64,000 nucleotides of DNA from VAZQ01 sp963725185 (lineage in GTDB: Bacteria; Pseudomonadota; Alphaproteobacteria; Rhizobiales; Xanthobacteraceae): NCBI GenBank assembly GCA_963725185.1, contig CAVRXO010000006.1, positions 1,674,001-1,738,000 of the forward strand, in the 5' to 3' direction. Positions 53,946 to 62,639 of the stretch are shown here, piece after piece; position 1 is the stretch's first letter; the number at the start of each line of letters is the position of its first letter. The notes beneath the pieces were generated by a model. That model saw nothing but the letters and a program-made list of their open reading frames with translations. It did not search any database and had not been told where the DNA came from. The position numbers were made by a program, and so were the translations under genes.

Positions 53946-55449
53946 CGGGATCGGTCTCCTGTTGAGGCGCGTTGGGGGCCACCGGCAGCTTGATGGCGAT
54001 CGTGGTTCCAAGGTTGACGCCGGCGCTCTCGGCCTCGAGCCGCCCGCCATTGGCACTGACAAAGGCTTTCGCAATCCACAGGCCGAGCCCGGAGCCGGAG
54101 GTGGTCGCGGCATGGCGCGCGCCGCGGAAGAAGCGGTCGCCGAGCTGCGCGCTTTCGTCCTCCGTCAGGCCGACGCCGGTATCGCTGACCGACAGCACCA
54201 GGCCGTGGCCGTTGCGCTTGGCCGCCACCGTGACGGTGGAGCCTGCCGGCGAATATTTGGCGGCATTGTCGACCACTTGCGCGAACGCCTGCTCGATCAG
54301 AACCGGATCCACATAGATGAACGGCAGATTCGAATCCACATCGAGCGAGACCGTATGTCCCATGAGGCGCCGCCGCCGTCGCTCCAGCGCCGAATTGACG
54401 ATGTCGGAGGGCTCGATCCATTCCATTCGCGGCTTGATCTGTTCGCGGCTGATCCGGGTGGCGTCGAGCAGGTTCTGGATGTCGTTGTTGAGCCGCTCCG
54501 CCTCGTCGCGCACCACGCCCGCCAGCGAGGTCAGCCGCTCGTCGCTGAGCACCGCGGGAGATTGGCTCAGCACCGTGGCGGCGCCCAGGATGGAGGCGAG
54601 CGGCGTGCGCAATTCGTGGCTGACCGACCCGATCAGCGCCTCGCGCAACAGCTCGGTCTCCGAGCGCATCTTGGCCTGGTCGAGCGCATGGGCGACGTCC
54701 AGCCGCTCGAGCGTGTCGGCGGCGTCCGCCAGCATGTCGTTGACCCGCTGGTGCACGTCGGCGGCCTCGTAGGCCGGCACCCGGCCGAGATCGATGGCGA
54801 TGACGCCGAAGTCGGGAGTCTTTTGCGAAACCCGGCGAACGTGCCAGACATTGCCGGCATCGTCGGTCACATTGGCTTCGATCGAAAGGCCGCGCTGGAC
54901 CTCCGTGATGGCGGCGCGGACGCGATCGGGGACGGTGGCATCGCCCGGCTGCTGCTTGCCGGAGTCGGGCGCGCTTGTACCGAACAGCACCACCTTGCGC
55001 TCCGCATGGGTGGTGAGATGATCCTCGATCGCCCGGTAGATCTCGGCCGCCGAGGGGGCGGCCGCCAGGCGCCGCGAGAAGGCGTAGAGATCGCTCATCT
55101 CCTTCTCGCGCTTGCGCGCGAGGTCGGTCTGCTGCTTCATCGAGTTCGCCACGTGGCTCGCCACCAGGGCGACGACCAGGAACAAGGCGAGGTCGAGCAG
55201 CTCGGAGCGTTGCGTGTTCGGGGTATAGAACAGGACGCCCGAGCCCAGCACTCCGGCCACCGCCGCCAGGATGGCCGGCAACAGGCCGAACCGCCAGCCG
55301 GAGACCAGCACCGCCAGCAGGTAGATGACCGATCCGCGGCGGATACCGAGATATTCCACCAGCGAGTTGGCGATGACCGTGGTGCCGGCGACGAGCAGAA
55401 GGGCCAGCGCGATCCCGCGCGCCTCACGCTTGATGGTCTCTATGCGCAT
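53938..55449 (-). CDS. Membrane sensor histidine kinase, KdpD C-terminal-type
   Basis: This 503-residue protein has about four transmembrane helices (residues 10-100, DUF4118 type), a GAF-like domain, a HisKA domain with the phosphorylated His in IGSVSHELRTPLASILGA (near residue 280), and HATPase motifs QVVDNAAKYSP, DTGVGL and GSGLGLWIAKAFV. It matches the C-terminal half of KdpD but lacks the N-terminal KdpD and universal-stress domains, about 400 residues. ATG 55449 begins at MRIETIKREARG. It pairs with the KdpE-like regulator. Signal unknown. Confidence 0.87.
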   Translation of the reverse strand: MRIETIKREARGIALALLLVAGTTVIANSLVEYLGIRRGSVIYLLAVLVSGWRFGLLPAILAAVAGVLGSGVLFYTPNTQRSELLDLALFLVVALVASHVANSMKQQTDLARKREKEMSDLYAFSRRLAAAPSAAEIYRAIEDHLTTHAERKVVLFGTSAPDSGKQQPGDATVPDRVRAAITEVQRGLSIEANVTDDAGNVWHVRRVSQKTPDFGVIAIDLGRVPAYEAADVHQRVNDMLADAADTLERLDVAHALDQAKMRSETELLREALIGSVSHELRTPLASILGAATVLSQSPAVLSDERLTSLAGVVRDEAERLNNDIQNLLDATRISREQIKPRMEWIEPSDIVNSALERRRRRLMGHTVSLDVDSNLPFIYVDPVLIEQAFAQVVDNAAKYSPAGSTVTVAAKRNGHGLVLSVSDTGVGLTEDESAQLGDRFFRGARHAATTSGSGLGLWIAKAFVSANGGRLEAESAGVNLGTTIAIKLPVAPNAPQQETDPDD

Positions 55450-55817
55450 GATCGACCGAACGGACCTCTCTGGGCACCCCTGGCCGGAGAGTGTTGCGCC
55501 ATATTTGGGAACCCAGCGGCCGGCGGCAATATTCCCGCCAGGATATACGGCCGTTTTCCCCCGGTCATCCCTCCGCGACACCCATTGCCGGGAAAGTGAA
55601 GCCCCTTTGTGAAAACCCTTAACGGGGCCGCAGGCCGGCTTTCCCTCCATTGCGGGCGATTCGGGCGCCGACCCGGCGATCTCCACGGCCGCCAAGCTGG
55701 AGTTTGACCCGCTGTCAGACCCGCGCCCCTCGGCATTCGGCCAGCTTCGATTTTTCCGCCGAAACCGGATTCCACTTTTCCCGATTATGCATTAAATACG
55801 CCGCCTGCACGGCTACC
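55450..55817. promoter_or_regulatory. Divergent region between sensor kinase and tRNA-Ser
   Basis: These 368 bases hold the kinase promoter (minus) and the tRNA promoter (plus). GCCCCTTTGTGAAAACCCTTAACGGGGC near 55601-55628 can fold. Near the tRNA, TTATGCATTAAATACG (55784-55799) is AT-rich and may contain a -10 box, but no convincing -35 is seen. Confidence 0.3.
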
Positions 55818-55907
55818 GGAGAGGTGGCAGAGTGGTCGATCGCACCGCACTCGAAATGCGGCATACGGGCAACCGTATCGGGGGTTCAAATCCCTCCCTC
55901 TCCGCCA
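55818..55907 (+). tRNA. tRNA-Ser (anticodon CGA)
   Basis: This is a 90-base tRNA with encoded CCA at 55905-55907. The acceptor stem GGAGAGG pairs with CCTCTCC; the anticodon loop CTCGAAA puts CGA at 55852-55854, flanked by CCGCA/TGCGG. There is a long variable arm (CATACGGGCAACCGTATCG), as in class II tRNAs, and the T-loop reads GGTTCAAATCC. It reads the UCG codon, which is common in this GC-rich genome. Confidence 0.96.
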
Positions 55908-55931
55908 TATCTCCTTGATATTGCAGGCCGA

Positions 55932-57134
55932 ATGAAGGCAGCGACGCAGGCGTTCGACGTCATCATTCTGGGCGCCGGTGCAGCCGGATTGATGTGCGCC
56001 CTGACGGCCGGCCAGCGCGGCCGGCAAGTCCTGTTGCTCGATCATGCCGAGCGGGTCGGCGCCAAGATCCTGATTTCCGGCGGCGGACGCTGCAATTTTA
56101 CCAATCTTCACAGCGCGCCGGATCGCTTTCTGTCCTGCAACCCCGACTTCTGCAGGTCGGCGCTGGGCCGCTACACGCCGGCTGATTTCATCTCCCTGGT
56201 CGAGCGCCATCGCATCCCGTATCACGAGAAGACGCTCGGCCAATTGTTCTGCAACGGCTCTGCGCGCGCTATCGTGGCCATGCTGCTGGCCGAATGCGCG
56301 CAAGGCGGCGTCGACGTCAGGGTCGGCCACGCCGTGACGGATATTTCCCGCGCCGACGGCTTCCGCCTGGACACCCGCCAAGGCTGCTTCACGGCCCCGG
56401 CCCTGGTGCTGGCGACGGGCGGCCTATCGATCCCGAAAATGGGGGCGACCGGTTTCGCGTATGAGGTCGCGCGTCGCTTCGGCTTGGGCGTGACCGAACC
56501 GCTGCCTGGCCTAGTGCCGCTGCAGGCCACACCCGCGGCGCTCGGGTTCGATGAGCTTCTTGCGGGCGTCTCCCTGGAGGCGATCGTGTCCTGCGCGGGC
56601 CAGAGCTTCCGCGAGAGCATACTGTTCACGCACCGTGGCCTCTCCGGTCCGGCCATTCTGCAAATCTCCTCCTACTGGCGTCAGGGAGATACGATCTCGC
56701 TCGATTTGGTGCCGGATTTGGCGCCGGCCCGCGAGGCGAACGGCTTTCTGCTGGAACACAAGCACTCACGCCCGAGAGCCGAAACCAAGACCGTGCTGGC
56801 CGAGATCCTGCCAGCCCGTCTCGCACAGGCGCTGGCGCAGGCATGCTTGCCGCCCGGACCGCTGGCAAATGTCCCGGACCGCACGCTTACCGCTTTTGCG
56901 GCGCGGCTCAAACGCTGGGAGTTTCGGCCGACCGGCTCGGAGGGTTGGGCCAAGGCCGAGGTGACGCTCGGAGGAATCGATACCAGGCATCTGTCCTCCA
57001 AGACGATGGAAGCCCGCGACGTCCCGGGTCTCTACGCGATCGGTGAAGCGGTCGACGTCACGGGTTGGCTCGGTGGCTATAATTTTCAATGGGCTTGGTC
57101 CAGCGGCTGGTGCGCGGGCCAGGCGGTCTCGTAG
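55932..57134 (+). CDS. HI0933/BaiN-family flavoprotein
   Basis: This 400-residue NAD(P)/FAD-dependent oxidoreductase starts FDVIILGAGAAGLMCALTAG, then has GAKILISGGGRCNFTN (the HI0933 family signature), VLATGGLSIPKMGATGFAYE and the C-terminal LYAIGEAVDVTGWLGGYNFQWAWSS. All are typical. The physiological substrate of this widespread family is not settled. ATG 55932 lies 24 bases after the tRNA end and may be read from the tRNA promoter. The gene is intact. Confidence 0.9.
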   Translation: MKAATQAFDVIILGAGAAGLMCALTAGQRGRQVLLLDHAERVGAKILISGGGRCNFTNLHSAPDRFLSCNPDFCRSALGRYTPADFISLVERHRIPYHEKTLGQLFCNGSARAIVAMLLAECAQGGVDVRVGHAVTDISRADGFRLDTRQGCFTAPALVLATGGLSIPKMGATGFAYEVARRFGLGVTEPLPGLVPLQATPAALGFDELLAGVSLEAIVSCAGQSFRESILFTHRGLSGPAILQISSYWRQGDTISLDLVPDLAPAREANGFLLEHKHSRPRAETKTVLAEILPARLAQALAQACLPPGPLANVPDRTLTAFAARLKRWEFRPTGSEGWAKAEVTLGGIDTRHLSSKTMEARDVPGLYAIGEAVDVTGWLGGYNFQWAWSSGWCAGQAVS

Positions 57135-57157
57135 GATTCAATGCTGTAGGCCGCCGG

Positions 57158-58144
57158 CTACTTGGTCGCGGCGGCGATCTTCTCAAGCACCGGCAGCCAG
57201 GTTTGCTGCTCCTTCTGCACGAAGGCGAGCGCTTCGTCGGCCGACATCGCGCGCGAATAGCTGCCGATCTTGGCCAGGCTCGTCTCGAGGCCCGCATCGG
57301 TGACTGCCGTGCGCAGATCGGCGCTGACCTTGCGGACGATCGGCTCGGGGGTGCCGACCGGCGCCACCAGGACCTGCCAGCCGGTGGCGGCAAAGCCGGG
57401 GATCGTCTCCGCCACGGTCGGCAGGTCGGGGAACTGCGGCAGGCGCTCGGGCGAGGCGACCGCGATCAGCTTGACGGAGCCCGCATTGACGGCGCCGGCG
57501 ATGCCCGAATAGCCCTCGATGATCATGGAGACGCGGCCGGTCGCGACATCGCCGAGCGCCGGCGCCGGCCCGCCCACATAGGGGATCGAGAGCAGCTTGA
57601 TGCCTGCCCGCTCCTGCAGCAATTCGCCGGTCAGATGCGTGAGCCGGCCGACGCCGGTCACCGCGATGGAGACTTTTCCCGGCTCCTTCTTGGCGAGCGC
57701 GATGAGCTGCGGCAGCGTGCTGACGCCCAGCGAGGCGTTGACCGCGACGAACATCGGGTTCTCGGCGGTGAACCCGATCGGCAGGAAGTCGCGCGGCAGC
57801 TTCAACGGCAGGTTGGGCGCCACCGTCAACAGCGCCACGAAGGTCGACAGCGCCGGCATGAACAGCGTGTAGCCGTCGGGCGCAGCCTCGGAAGCGGAGC
57901 GGGCCGCGATGCTGCCGTTCGCTCCCGGACGATTGATCACCACGACCTGCTGTCCCCAGATCTTGCCGAGCCCCTCGGCCACGAAACGGGCGTCGACATC
58001 CGGGGTGGCGCCGGCGGCCGCGTCGCAAATGATCGTCACCGGCCGGTTGGGATAGTTGCCGGCTTGCGCGTGCGCGGCGGTTGCCGCCGCCAACGTCAGG
58101 AGCCATGCGCAGGCAAGGCTAGACCAATACCGACGTTTGTTCAT
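57158..58144 (-). CDS. Tripartite tricarboxylate transporter substrate-binding protein (Bug type)
   Basis: This 328-residue periplasmic binding protein has the signal peptide SLACAWLLTLAAATAAHAQA, YPNRPVTIICDAAAGATPDV, VVVINRPGANGSIAA and DGYTLFMPALST, typical of the Bug/TctC family that captures carboxylates for TctAB permeases. No tctA/tctB is in the window, so it is an orphan receptor, which is common in beta- and alphaproteobacteria. The ligand is unknown. It is convergent with the flavoprotein gene, 23 bases apart. Confidence 0.9.
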   Translation of the reverse strand: MNKRRYWSSLACAWLLTLAAATAAHAQAGNYPNRPVTIICDAAAGATPDVDARFVAEGLGKIWGQQVVVINRPGANGSIAARSASEAAPDGYTLFMPALSTFVALLTVAPNLPLKLPRDFLPIGFTAENPMFVAVNASLGVSTLPQLIALAKKEPGKVSIAVTGVGRLTHLTGELLQERAGIKLLSIPYVGGPAPALGDVATGRVSMIIEGYSGIAGAVNAGSVKLIAVASPERLPQFPDLPTVAETIPGFAATGWQVLVAPVGTPEPIVRKVSADLRTAVTDAGLETSLAKIGSYSRAMSADEALAFVQKEQQTWLPVLEKIAAATK

Positions 58145-58468
58145 GCCGTCCTCCCTGGATCGTTGTTGGTTCCCGCGATGGCGCCGACCGCTCCGAAAAA
58201 ACAGCGCTGCGATGCTCCATCATGCCCGTGCGTCGAGGCACGCCGGGCCGAGATGCTATCACAAGGTCATCCTCGCCGCGACGCGAAGGAGGAGACGTGA
58301 TGGAGGCGCCCGTTTGACGCACCTGCCGACGCTCGCGCTCTACCAGCCGTCCCGCGGGCCGGATTGGATTTGTCGCGTCGAGCGCGGCGGTCCCACCGGA
58401 GGGGCTCGCGGTGGTGCTGAAACGGATATCAAACGATGATAGATCCGTTGTCTCATTGGAGGAAAAGC
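58145..58468. promoter_or_regulatory. Intergenic region before the VapB gene
   Basis: This 324-base gap lies between the divergent Bug gene and vapB. It contains GAAGGAGGAGACGTGATGG (58286-58304), a Shine-Dalgarno-like site followed by a five-codon frame that stops at once, but no real gene. It must hold both promoters. I see no repeat or hairpin of note. Confidence 0.3.
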
Positions 58469-58666
58469 ATGCGCACCACGATTGCTCTGGATGACGAGCT
58501 CGTCGCCAAGGCTCAGTCCTTCACCGGCCTGACAAAGAAATCCAGTCTGGTGCGTGAGGCGCTCAAGGCGCTGATCGAGCGCGAGAGCGCCCGCCGCTTG
58601 GCGCGCCTGGGCGGCAGCGAAGGAGTATTGAAGGCGCCCCCGCGCCGGCGGTCGCGCCCGGCGTGA
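58469..58666 (+). CDS. VapB-type antitoxin, orphan
   Basis: This 65-residue ribbon-helix-helix antitoxin of the VapB/DUF2191 type has MRTTIALDDELVAKAQSFTG, then LTKKSSLVREALKALIERES and the basic end RRLARLGGSEG. A strong Shine-Dalgarno sequence (GGAGG, 6 bases upstream) precedes ATG 58469. The expected partner VapC (a PIN-domain RNase directly downstream) is absent: the next bases lead to a minus-strand gene. It may be an orphan regulator or a remnant of a lost toxin-antitoxin pair. Confidence 0.82.
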   Translation: MRTTIALDDELVAKAQSFTGLTKKSSLVREALKALIERESARRLARLGGSEGVLKAPPRRRSRPA

Positions 58667-58678
58667 TAGAGCGGGGCC

Positions 58679-58957
58679 TCAACCCGCCAGCTTGAACCGC
58701 GAAGAGCGGTACTCGAAGCGCGAGCGGAAGATGGCGGCATCCAGCGGATCGGCGAAGCAATAGCGCACGAACACCGCGTATTCATCCTCCACATACATGT
58801 CGAACTTGCCCACATAGGCGGTGAGGAACTTCATGATCTCGCCGTCGTCGCCCGGCCCGCGCGGCAACACGACCTGATAGGGGCATTCCTCGTCCAGCTT
58901 GCGCAGCCACTCGCCGCGCTTGTCCGCTCGATTTTCCGTCCCATCGTCCGCCTGCAT
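58679..58957 (-). CDS. Small protein of unknown function
   Basis: This 92-residue acidic protein starts MQADDGTENRADKRGEWLRK, with no signal peptide. A compact aromatic core follows (MKFLTAYVGKFDMYVEDEYA, VFVRYCFADPLDAAIFRSRF). The composition suggests a small folded cytoplasmic domain. I do not recognise a family. GAGG 5 bases upstream of ATG 58957 supports translation. It is convergent with vapB, 12 bases apart. Confidence 0.6.
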   Translation of the reverse strand: MQADDGTENRADKRGEWLRKLDEECPYQVVLPRGPGDDGEIMKFLTAYVGKFDMYVEDEYAVFVRYCFADPLDAAIFRSRFEYRSSRFKLAG

Positions 58958-59122
58958 CGCCGCCTCCACTGCCGAACCGCCGACTCGAAGGCAACAGATG
59001 TTCACTTTTTGTTCCAAAAAGTCAAGCGCGATATGGGTCTTTTTCTTCGAAATCGGGCCGGCATCGAACTCCGCAAGCCGGGCAACTGCCGCGGCTTGCG
59101 GATATGCGCGTAGCCGCGGGGC

Positions 59123-59362
59123 CTAATAGCCCGAAGAGTCCCCCTCCTTCGCCTTGTGCGCCGGGGCGGCGGTTGCGGCTGCAGCGGTCCTGCACTCCGC
59201 CACATAGGCCTTCTCGGTCTTGCCGGCCGCCTGCATGGCCGTCTTGTCGGCGCGCCATTCCTGCTGGCAGGCCTTCACTGTCTTGGCAGCGGCCGGCGCC
59301 GCAGCGGCCGCAAGGCCAATGAGCGTGGCGATCGCCAGCGCGGTGAAAGTTCGCATCCTCAT
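59123..59362 (-). CDS. Small exported Ala/Lys-rich protein
   Basis: This 79-residue protein has a signal peptide (MRTFTALAIATLIGLAAAAA, cleavage near PAAAK) and a short mature part with two Cys (KACQQEWRADKTAMQAAGK, then ECRTAAAA). Such short exported proteins with C-x-x-E-W...C-R are frequent in Bradyrhizobium-like genomes (PsiF-like). GGGAG lies 7 bases before the first ATG (59362); the second ATG (59356) also has a fair site. Unknown function. Confidence 0.7.
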   Translation of the reverse strand: MRMRTFTALAIATLIGLAAAAAPAAAKTVKACQQEWRADKTAMQAAGKTEKAYVAECRTAAAATAAPAHKAKEGDSSGY

Positions 59363-59527
59363 GTTCCTGCTCCCTAGTGCGACGGTTGCATTCATCGAGG
59401 AGAGCAACATGACACGCGCGAGATGAACATACCATGAACAAAAGAAATGGGCCGGGGTCATGAGACACCGGCCCAAACCGTCGATCAGGCCGCCCCCGCG
59501 CCGTGGCGCAGGCGGCCCTTCGTTGCA

Positions 59528-60556
59528 TCAGTTCTTGACGTATTTCTTGAGCTGCCGAATCTTGGGATTGGTGAAACCCGCGAACACATTGCCCTGGTCG
59601 TCGGCCGCGAGCTCTTCGGCGGATCCGAGCTGCGCGTCGGCCGGAATGAAGGCCGTGACCTTGCCGTCCTTGGCGCTGCCGATCCGGATGCCCTGCTTGA
59701 AGCCCGGATTGGTCTTCTCGTCGGATTGCGAATCCGCCACATAGATCACGTCGTTCTTGTCGATGAAGACCGAGCTCGGCCGGCCGAACTGCTTCCACTC
59801 GGTGATCAACCGCCCGTCCAGATCGAAGATCTGAATGCGGCTGTTGACGCGATCGGCGACGAACAGGCGGTTCTGGGAATCGATCGCCAGCTTGTGCGGC
59901 GTGTTGAGCTCGCCGGCGGCCGCTCCGTGCTGGCTCCAGGTCTTGAGGAATTTCCCGTCCTTGCTGAACTTCATGATCCGGTCATTGGTGACCTGCTTGT
60001 TGATCTCGCCGTGACCGTCGGCCACGAAGACATCGCCGTTGGGGCCGGTGAACACGTCGGAGGGGGTGTTGAACGTATCGTCGGTCTTGCTGGCGACGCC
60101 CGGCTTGCCGAGGGTCATCAGCACCTTGCCGTCGGGCGAGAACTTGATCGCGACGTGGCCCTTGCCGTTGCCGCCGCGGCCGTCCGTTATCCATACATCG
60201 TCGTTGCGGTCGACCGAGAATCCGTGCGGCCAGTTGACCATGCCGCCGCCGAAATTCTCCAACACCTTGCCGGAGGCATCGAATTTCCAGACCGGGGCGA
60301 GGTTGGAGCCCTCGCAGGTGTCGGCGCCGCAGCGCTCGTACACCCAGATGCTCTTGCCGTCCTTATCGATGGCGATGCCGATCGGCGCGCCCATTTGACG
60401 GCCCGCCGGCAGCTGCGGCGCCCAGCTGTCCAAGTGATAGGGATTGGGCGCCGAATTGGGATCGGCGGCCTGCGCATAGACACGTCCTCCACCGGCGGCG
60501 AGCGCCGCGACGCCGGCCAAAGCCAGCATGGTTCCGATTCGAGCAGGATAACGCAT
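59528..60556 (-). CDS. Secreted NHL-repeat beta-propeller protein
   Basis: This 342-residue exported protein has a signal peptide (MLALAGVAALAAGGGRVYAQ) and then about six propeller blades with NHL-type endings: GAPIGIAIDKDGKSIWVYER, WPHGFSVDRNDDVWITDG, PSDVFTGPNGDVFVADGHG, PHKLAIDSQNRLFVADRVN and SSVFIDKNDVIYVADSQ. It resembles peptidylglycine alpha-amidating lyase-like NHL proteins, but catalysis is unproven. There is a probable disulfide in RCGADTCEGS. A strong Shine-Dalgarno sequence (AGGGAGGAAAG) precedes ATG 60556. Neighbouring genes do not define a pathway. Confidence 0.85.
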   Translation of the reverse strand: MRYPARIGTMLALAGVAALAAGGGRVYAQAADPNSAPNPYHLDSWAPQLPAGRQMGAPIGIAIDKDGKSIWVYERCGADTCEGSNLAPVWKFDASGKVLENFGGGMVNWPHGFSVDRNDDVWITDGRGGNGKGHVAIKFSPDGKVLMTLGKPGVASKTDDTFNTPSDVFTGPNGDVFVADGHGEINKQVTNDRIMKFSKDGKFLKTWSQHGAAAGELNTPHKLAIDSQNRLFVADRVNSRIQIFDLDGRLITEWKQFGRPSSVFIDKNDVIYVADSQSDEKTNPGFKQGIRIGSAKDGKVTAFIPADAQLGSAEELAADDQGNVFAGFTNPKIRQLKKYVKN

Positions 60557-60936
60557 GGTCTTTCCTCCCTTGCATGTTGACGCTTGGTCGCGTGGTTGAT
60601 CCGCTTGGCTGCAAGTCCCGCAAAACTGCGCCGTTTCGGGCCGCCCGGCAAGAGCGGTCCGGGCGAAACCGCAATTGCGGAAAGCCCATGCCAAAAGCCA
60701 TTCCCGAATCTCGGTCGTAAATTGGACAAACAAATTGATCAGCCTGTCGCACCACCCGAGGCCGAGGCGGGCCGGAGCCTGGAAATGTCGGCGCCGGTCG
60801 GCGATGATCGCCAAGATGGATCGTCCCTATGATGAAAGAGCCAAATTGAATGATCTAATAATCCAAACCGAAAAGGCCTGCGGTGTATGCTCGGCCGACC
60901 TGCGCCCAACCCGACAATCGAGACGGAGAAACCAAC
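60557..60936. promoter_or_regulatory. Divergent intergenic region before the BA14K gene
   Basis: These 380 bases hold the promoters of the NHL gene (minus) and the BA14K gene (plus). The part near 60840-60870 is AT-richer (GAATGATCTAATAATCC). I see no coding content and no repeat of the families found elsewhere in the window. Confidence 0.35.
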
Positions 60937-61398
60937 ATGTCGAAAACCATGCTTACACTTGCGGCCACCGCGGTGGTGACGGCCGGCATCGCATTCGCCG
61001 GCGCCGCATCCGCGCTGCCGATCGCCGGCGGAGCCGTGCTCAAGAATGCCGAGCCCTCGAGCGTCGAGACGGTGCGGTGGGGAGGTGGCGGAGGCTGGCG
61101 CGGGGGCGGCGGTTGGCGCGGCGGTGGCGGCTGGCGCGGCGGCGGCTGGGGCGGTGCGGGGGCGGGATTTGTCGCCGGCGCCTTGTTGGGCGGCGCGCTG
61201 CTCAGTCCCGGCTACTATTACGGCCCCGGACCTTACTATGGCCCCGGGCCCTATTACGGCCCCGGCCCCGACTACGGACCCGGTCCGGGTCCGGCGAGCG
61301 GCGACCCGGTCGCCTTCTGCATGCAGCGGTACAGGTCGTATGATCCGCGGAGCGGAACCTATCTGGGCTTCGACGGCGTGCGTCATCCTTGTCCCTGA
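60937..61398 (+). CDS. BA14K-family exported protein
   Basis: This 153-residue protein has a signal peptide (MLTLAATAVVTAGIAFAGAA), a glycine/tryptophan/arginine-rich block (three GGGGWR-type repeats near residues 50-70), a hydrophobic Gly segment, tandem YYGPGP repeats (near 93-117) and a BA14K domain at the end (VAFCMQRYRSYDPRSGTYLG, then RHPCP). BA14K proteins are immunoreactive envelope proteins of Brucella and other Rhizobiales with lectin-like or envelope roles. The domain's two Cys are present. GGAG precedes ATG 60937. A strong terminator follows. Confidence 0.88.
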   Translation: MSKTMLTLAATAVVTAGIAFAGAASALPIAGGAVLKNAEPSSVETVRWGGGGGWRGGGGWRGGGGWRGGGWGGAGAGFVAGALLGGALLSPGYYYGPGPYYGPGPYYGPGPDYGPGPGPASGDPVAFCMQRYRSYDPRSGTYLGFDGVRHPCP

Positions 61399-61431
61399 CA
61401 GTTTGGTCTCGACAGCAGACGACGAGCAATT

Positions 61432-61458
61432 GGGGCCGCCTTCGAGCGGCCCCTTTTT
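61432..61458 (+). terminator. Intrinsic terminator after the BA14K gene
   Basis: A perfect 8-bp stem, GGGGCCGC (61432-61439) with GCGGCCCC (61446-61453), with a 6-base loop and five T (61454-61458), lies 34 bases after the stop. Confidence 0.9.
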
Positions 61459-61596
61459 CGAGCACGCCGATGCTCATTCGTCCGGAAGGCTATTCACGCC
61501 GAAGTTCGCCCGCGCCGCCACTTGACTTGGCTTGACTTGACGGGCGAGCAAGCGAGTAACCTCCCAACCATCGGCAAGCCAGCGGAGGATCATCCC

Positions 61597-62625
61597 ATGT
61601 TGCGCACACGCACCATCGTGGCACTGACGGCAGCGGCGTCCATCTTCACCGCCGGTGCCGTCTTGGTCGGCACGGGCGTCGCCCAGGCCGCCGATCCGCT
61701 GAAGATACGGCTGTCCTACGTGGTTCCGATCGCGAACTGGACCTTCATGCTGATGGAGAAGAAGGATCTCGCCCGCAATCTCGGCAAATCCTACCAGCTC
61801 GACATCACCCGCTTTGCCGGCACGCCGCCGATGATCACGGCGCTCGGTGCCGGCGAGCTCGACATTGCCAATCTCACCTACCCGACGCTGCCGATCGCAA
61901 TCCAGAACGCCGGCATGGACGACCTGCGGGTGATCTCCGACGATTTCCAGGATGGCAATGCCGGCTACTACAGCAACGAGTACATGGTGCTGGCCGACGG
62001 TCCGATCGAACGAATCGAGGACCTCAAGGGCAAGGTGGTGGCGACCAATGCGGCCGGCAGCGCGGTCGATATCGCGCTGCGCGCCATGCTGCGAAAGCAC
62101 GGGCTGGAGGACAAGCGCGACTACACCATCGTCGAGGCGCCGTTCCCGACCATGCGGGCCATGCTGGCCGAAAAGAAGGTCGATCTCGTATCGGCCGTGC
62201 TGCCGTTTGCGCTTGATCCGGAGCTGCGGAAGATCTCACGCACCCTGTTCACGACCAAGGATGCGATCGGGGTTTCGCAGTTCTCGCTGTGGGCCGCCCG
62301 CAAGGGTTTCATCGACAAGAACCGAGCCGCGCTCGTCGATTTCATGGACGATTCGCTGCGCATCGTGCATTGGTATCTCGATCCCGCGAACCATCAGCAG
62401 GTGATGGATATTTGCGCCCGCATCGCCAAGCAGCCCGCCGAACGGTTCGCCTGGGTGTACACCGATCAGGACAACTACCGCGACCCCAACATGCTGCCCG
62501 ATCTCGCGGCCCTGCAGCGCAATGTCGATCTCACCCGCGATCTCGGCTTCATCAAGGCGAGCATCGACGTCGGCAAGTTCGCCGATCTCAGCTTGGTGCA
62601 GGACGCCGCCAAGCGCCCGCGCTGA
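61597..62625 (+). CDS. ABC transporter substrate-binding protein (NitT/TauT type)
   Basis: This 342-residue periplasmic binding protein has a signal peptide (TIVALTAAASIFTAGAVLVG, cleavage after AQA) and then a type 2 SBP fold: LKIRLSYVVPIANWTFMLME, ITALGAGELDIANLTYPTLP, LKGKVVATNAAGSAVDIALR and the C-terminal helices. It is similar to aliphatic sulfonate, taurine and nitrate binders. The ligand is unknown. The genes for an ATPase and a permease follow at 62775 and 63562, so it belongs to one transporter. GGAGG precedes ATG 61597 (7-8 bases). Confidence 0.88.
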   Translation: MLRTRTIVALTAAASIFTAGAVLVGTGVAQAADPLKIRLSYVVPIANWTFMLMEKKDLARNLGKSYQLDITRFAGTPPMITALGAGELDIANLTYPTLPIAIQNAGMDDLRVISDDFQDGNAGYYSNEYMVLADGPIERIEDLKGKVVATNAAGSAVDIALRAMLRKHGLEDKRDYTIVEAPFPTMRAMLAEKKVDLVSAVLPFALDPELRKISRTLFTTKDAIGVSQFSLWAARKGFIDKNRAALVDFMDDSLRIVHWYLDPANHQQVMDICARIAKQPAERFAWVYTDQDNYRDPNMLPDLAALQRNVDLTRDLGFIKASIDVGKFADLSLVQDAAKRPR

Positions 62626-62639
62626 GCCGCCGTCGATCG

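Noticed and set aside
58667..58760. VapC toxin downstream of vapB
   Set aside because: No PIN-domain motif (acidic D/E/D residues in sequence) in any plus frame, and a convergent gene begins at once.
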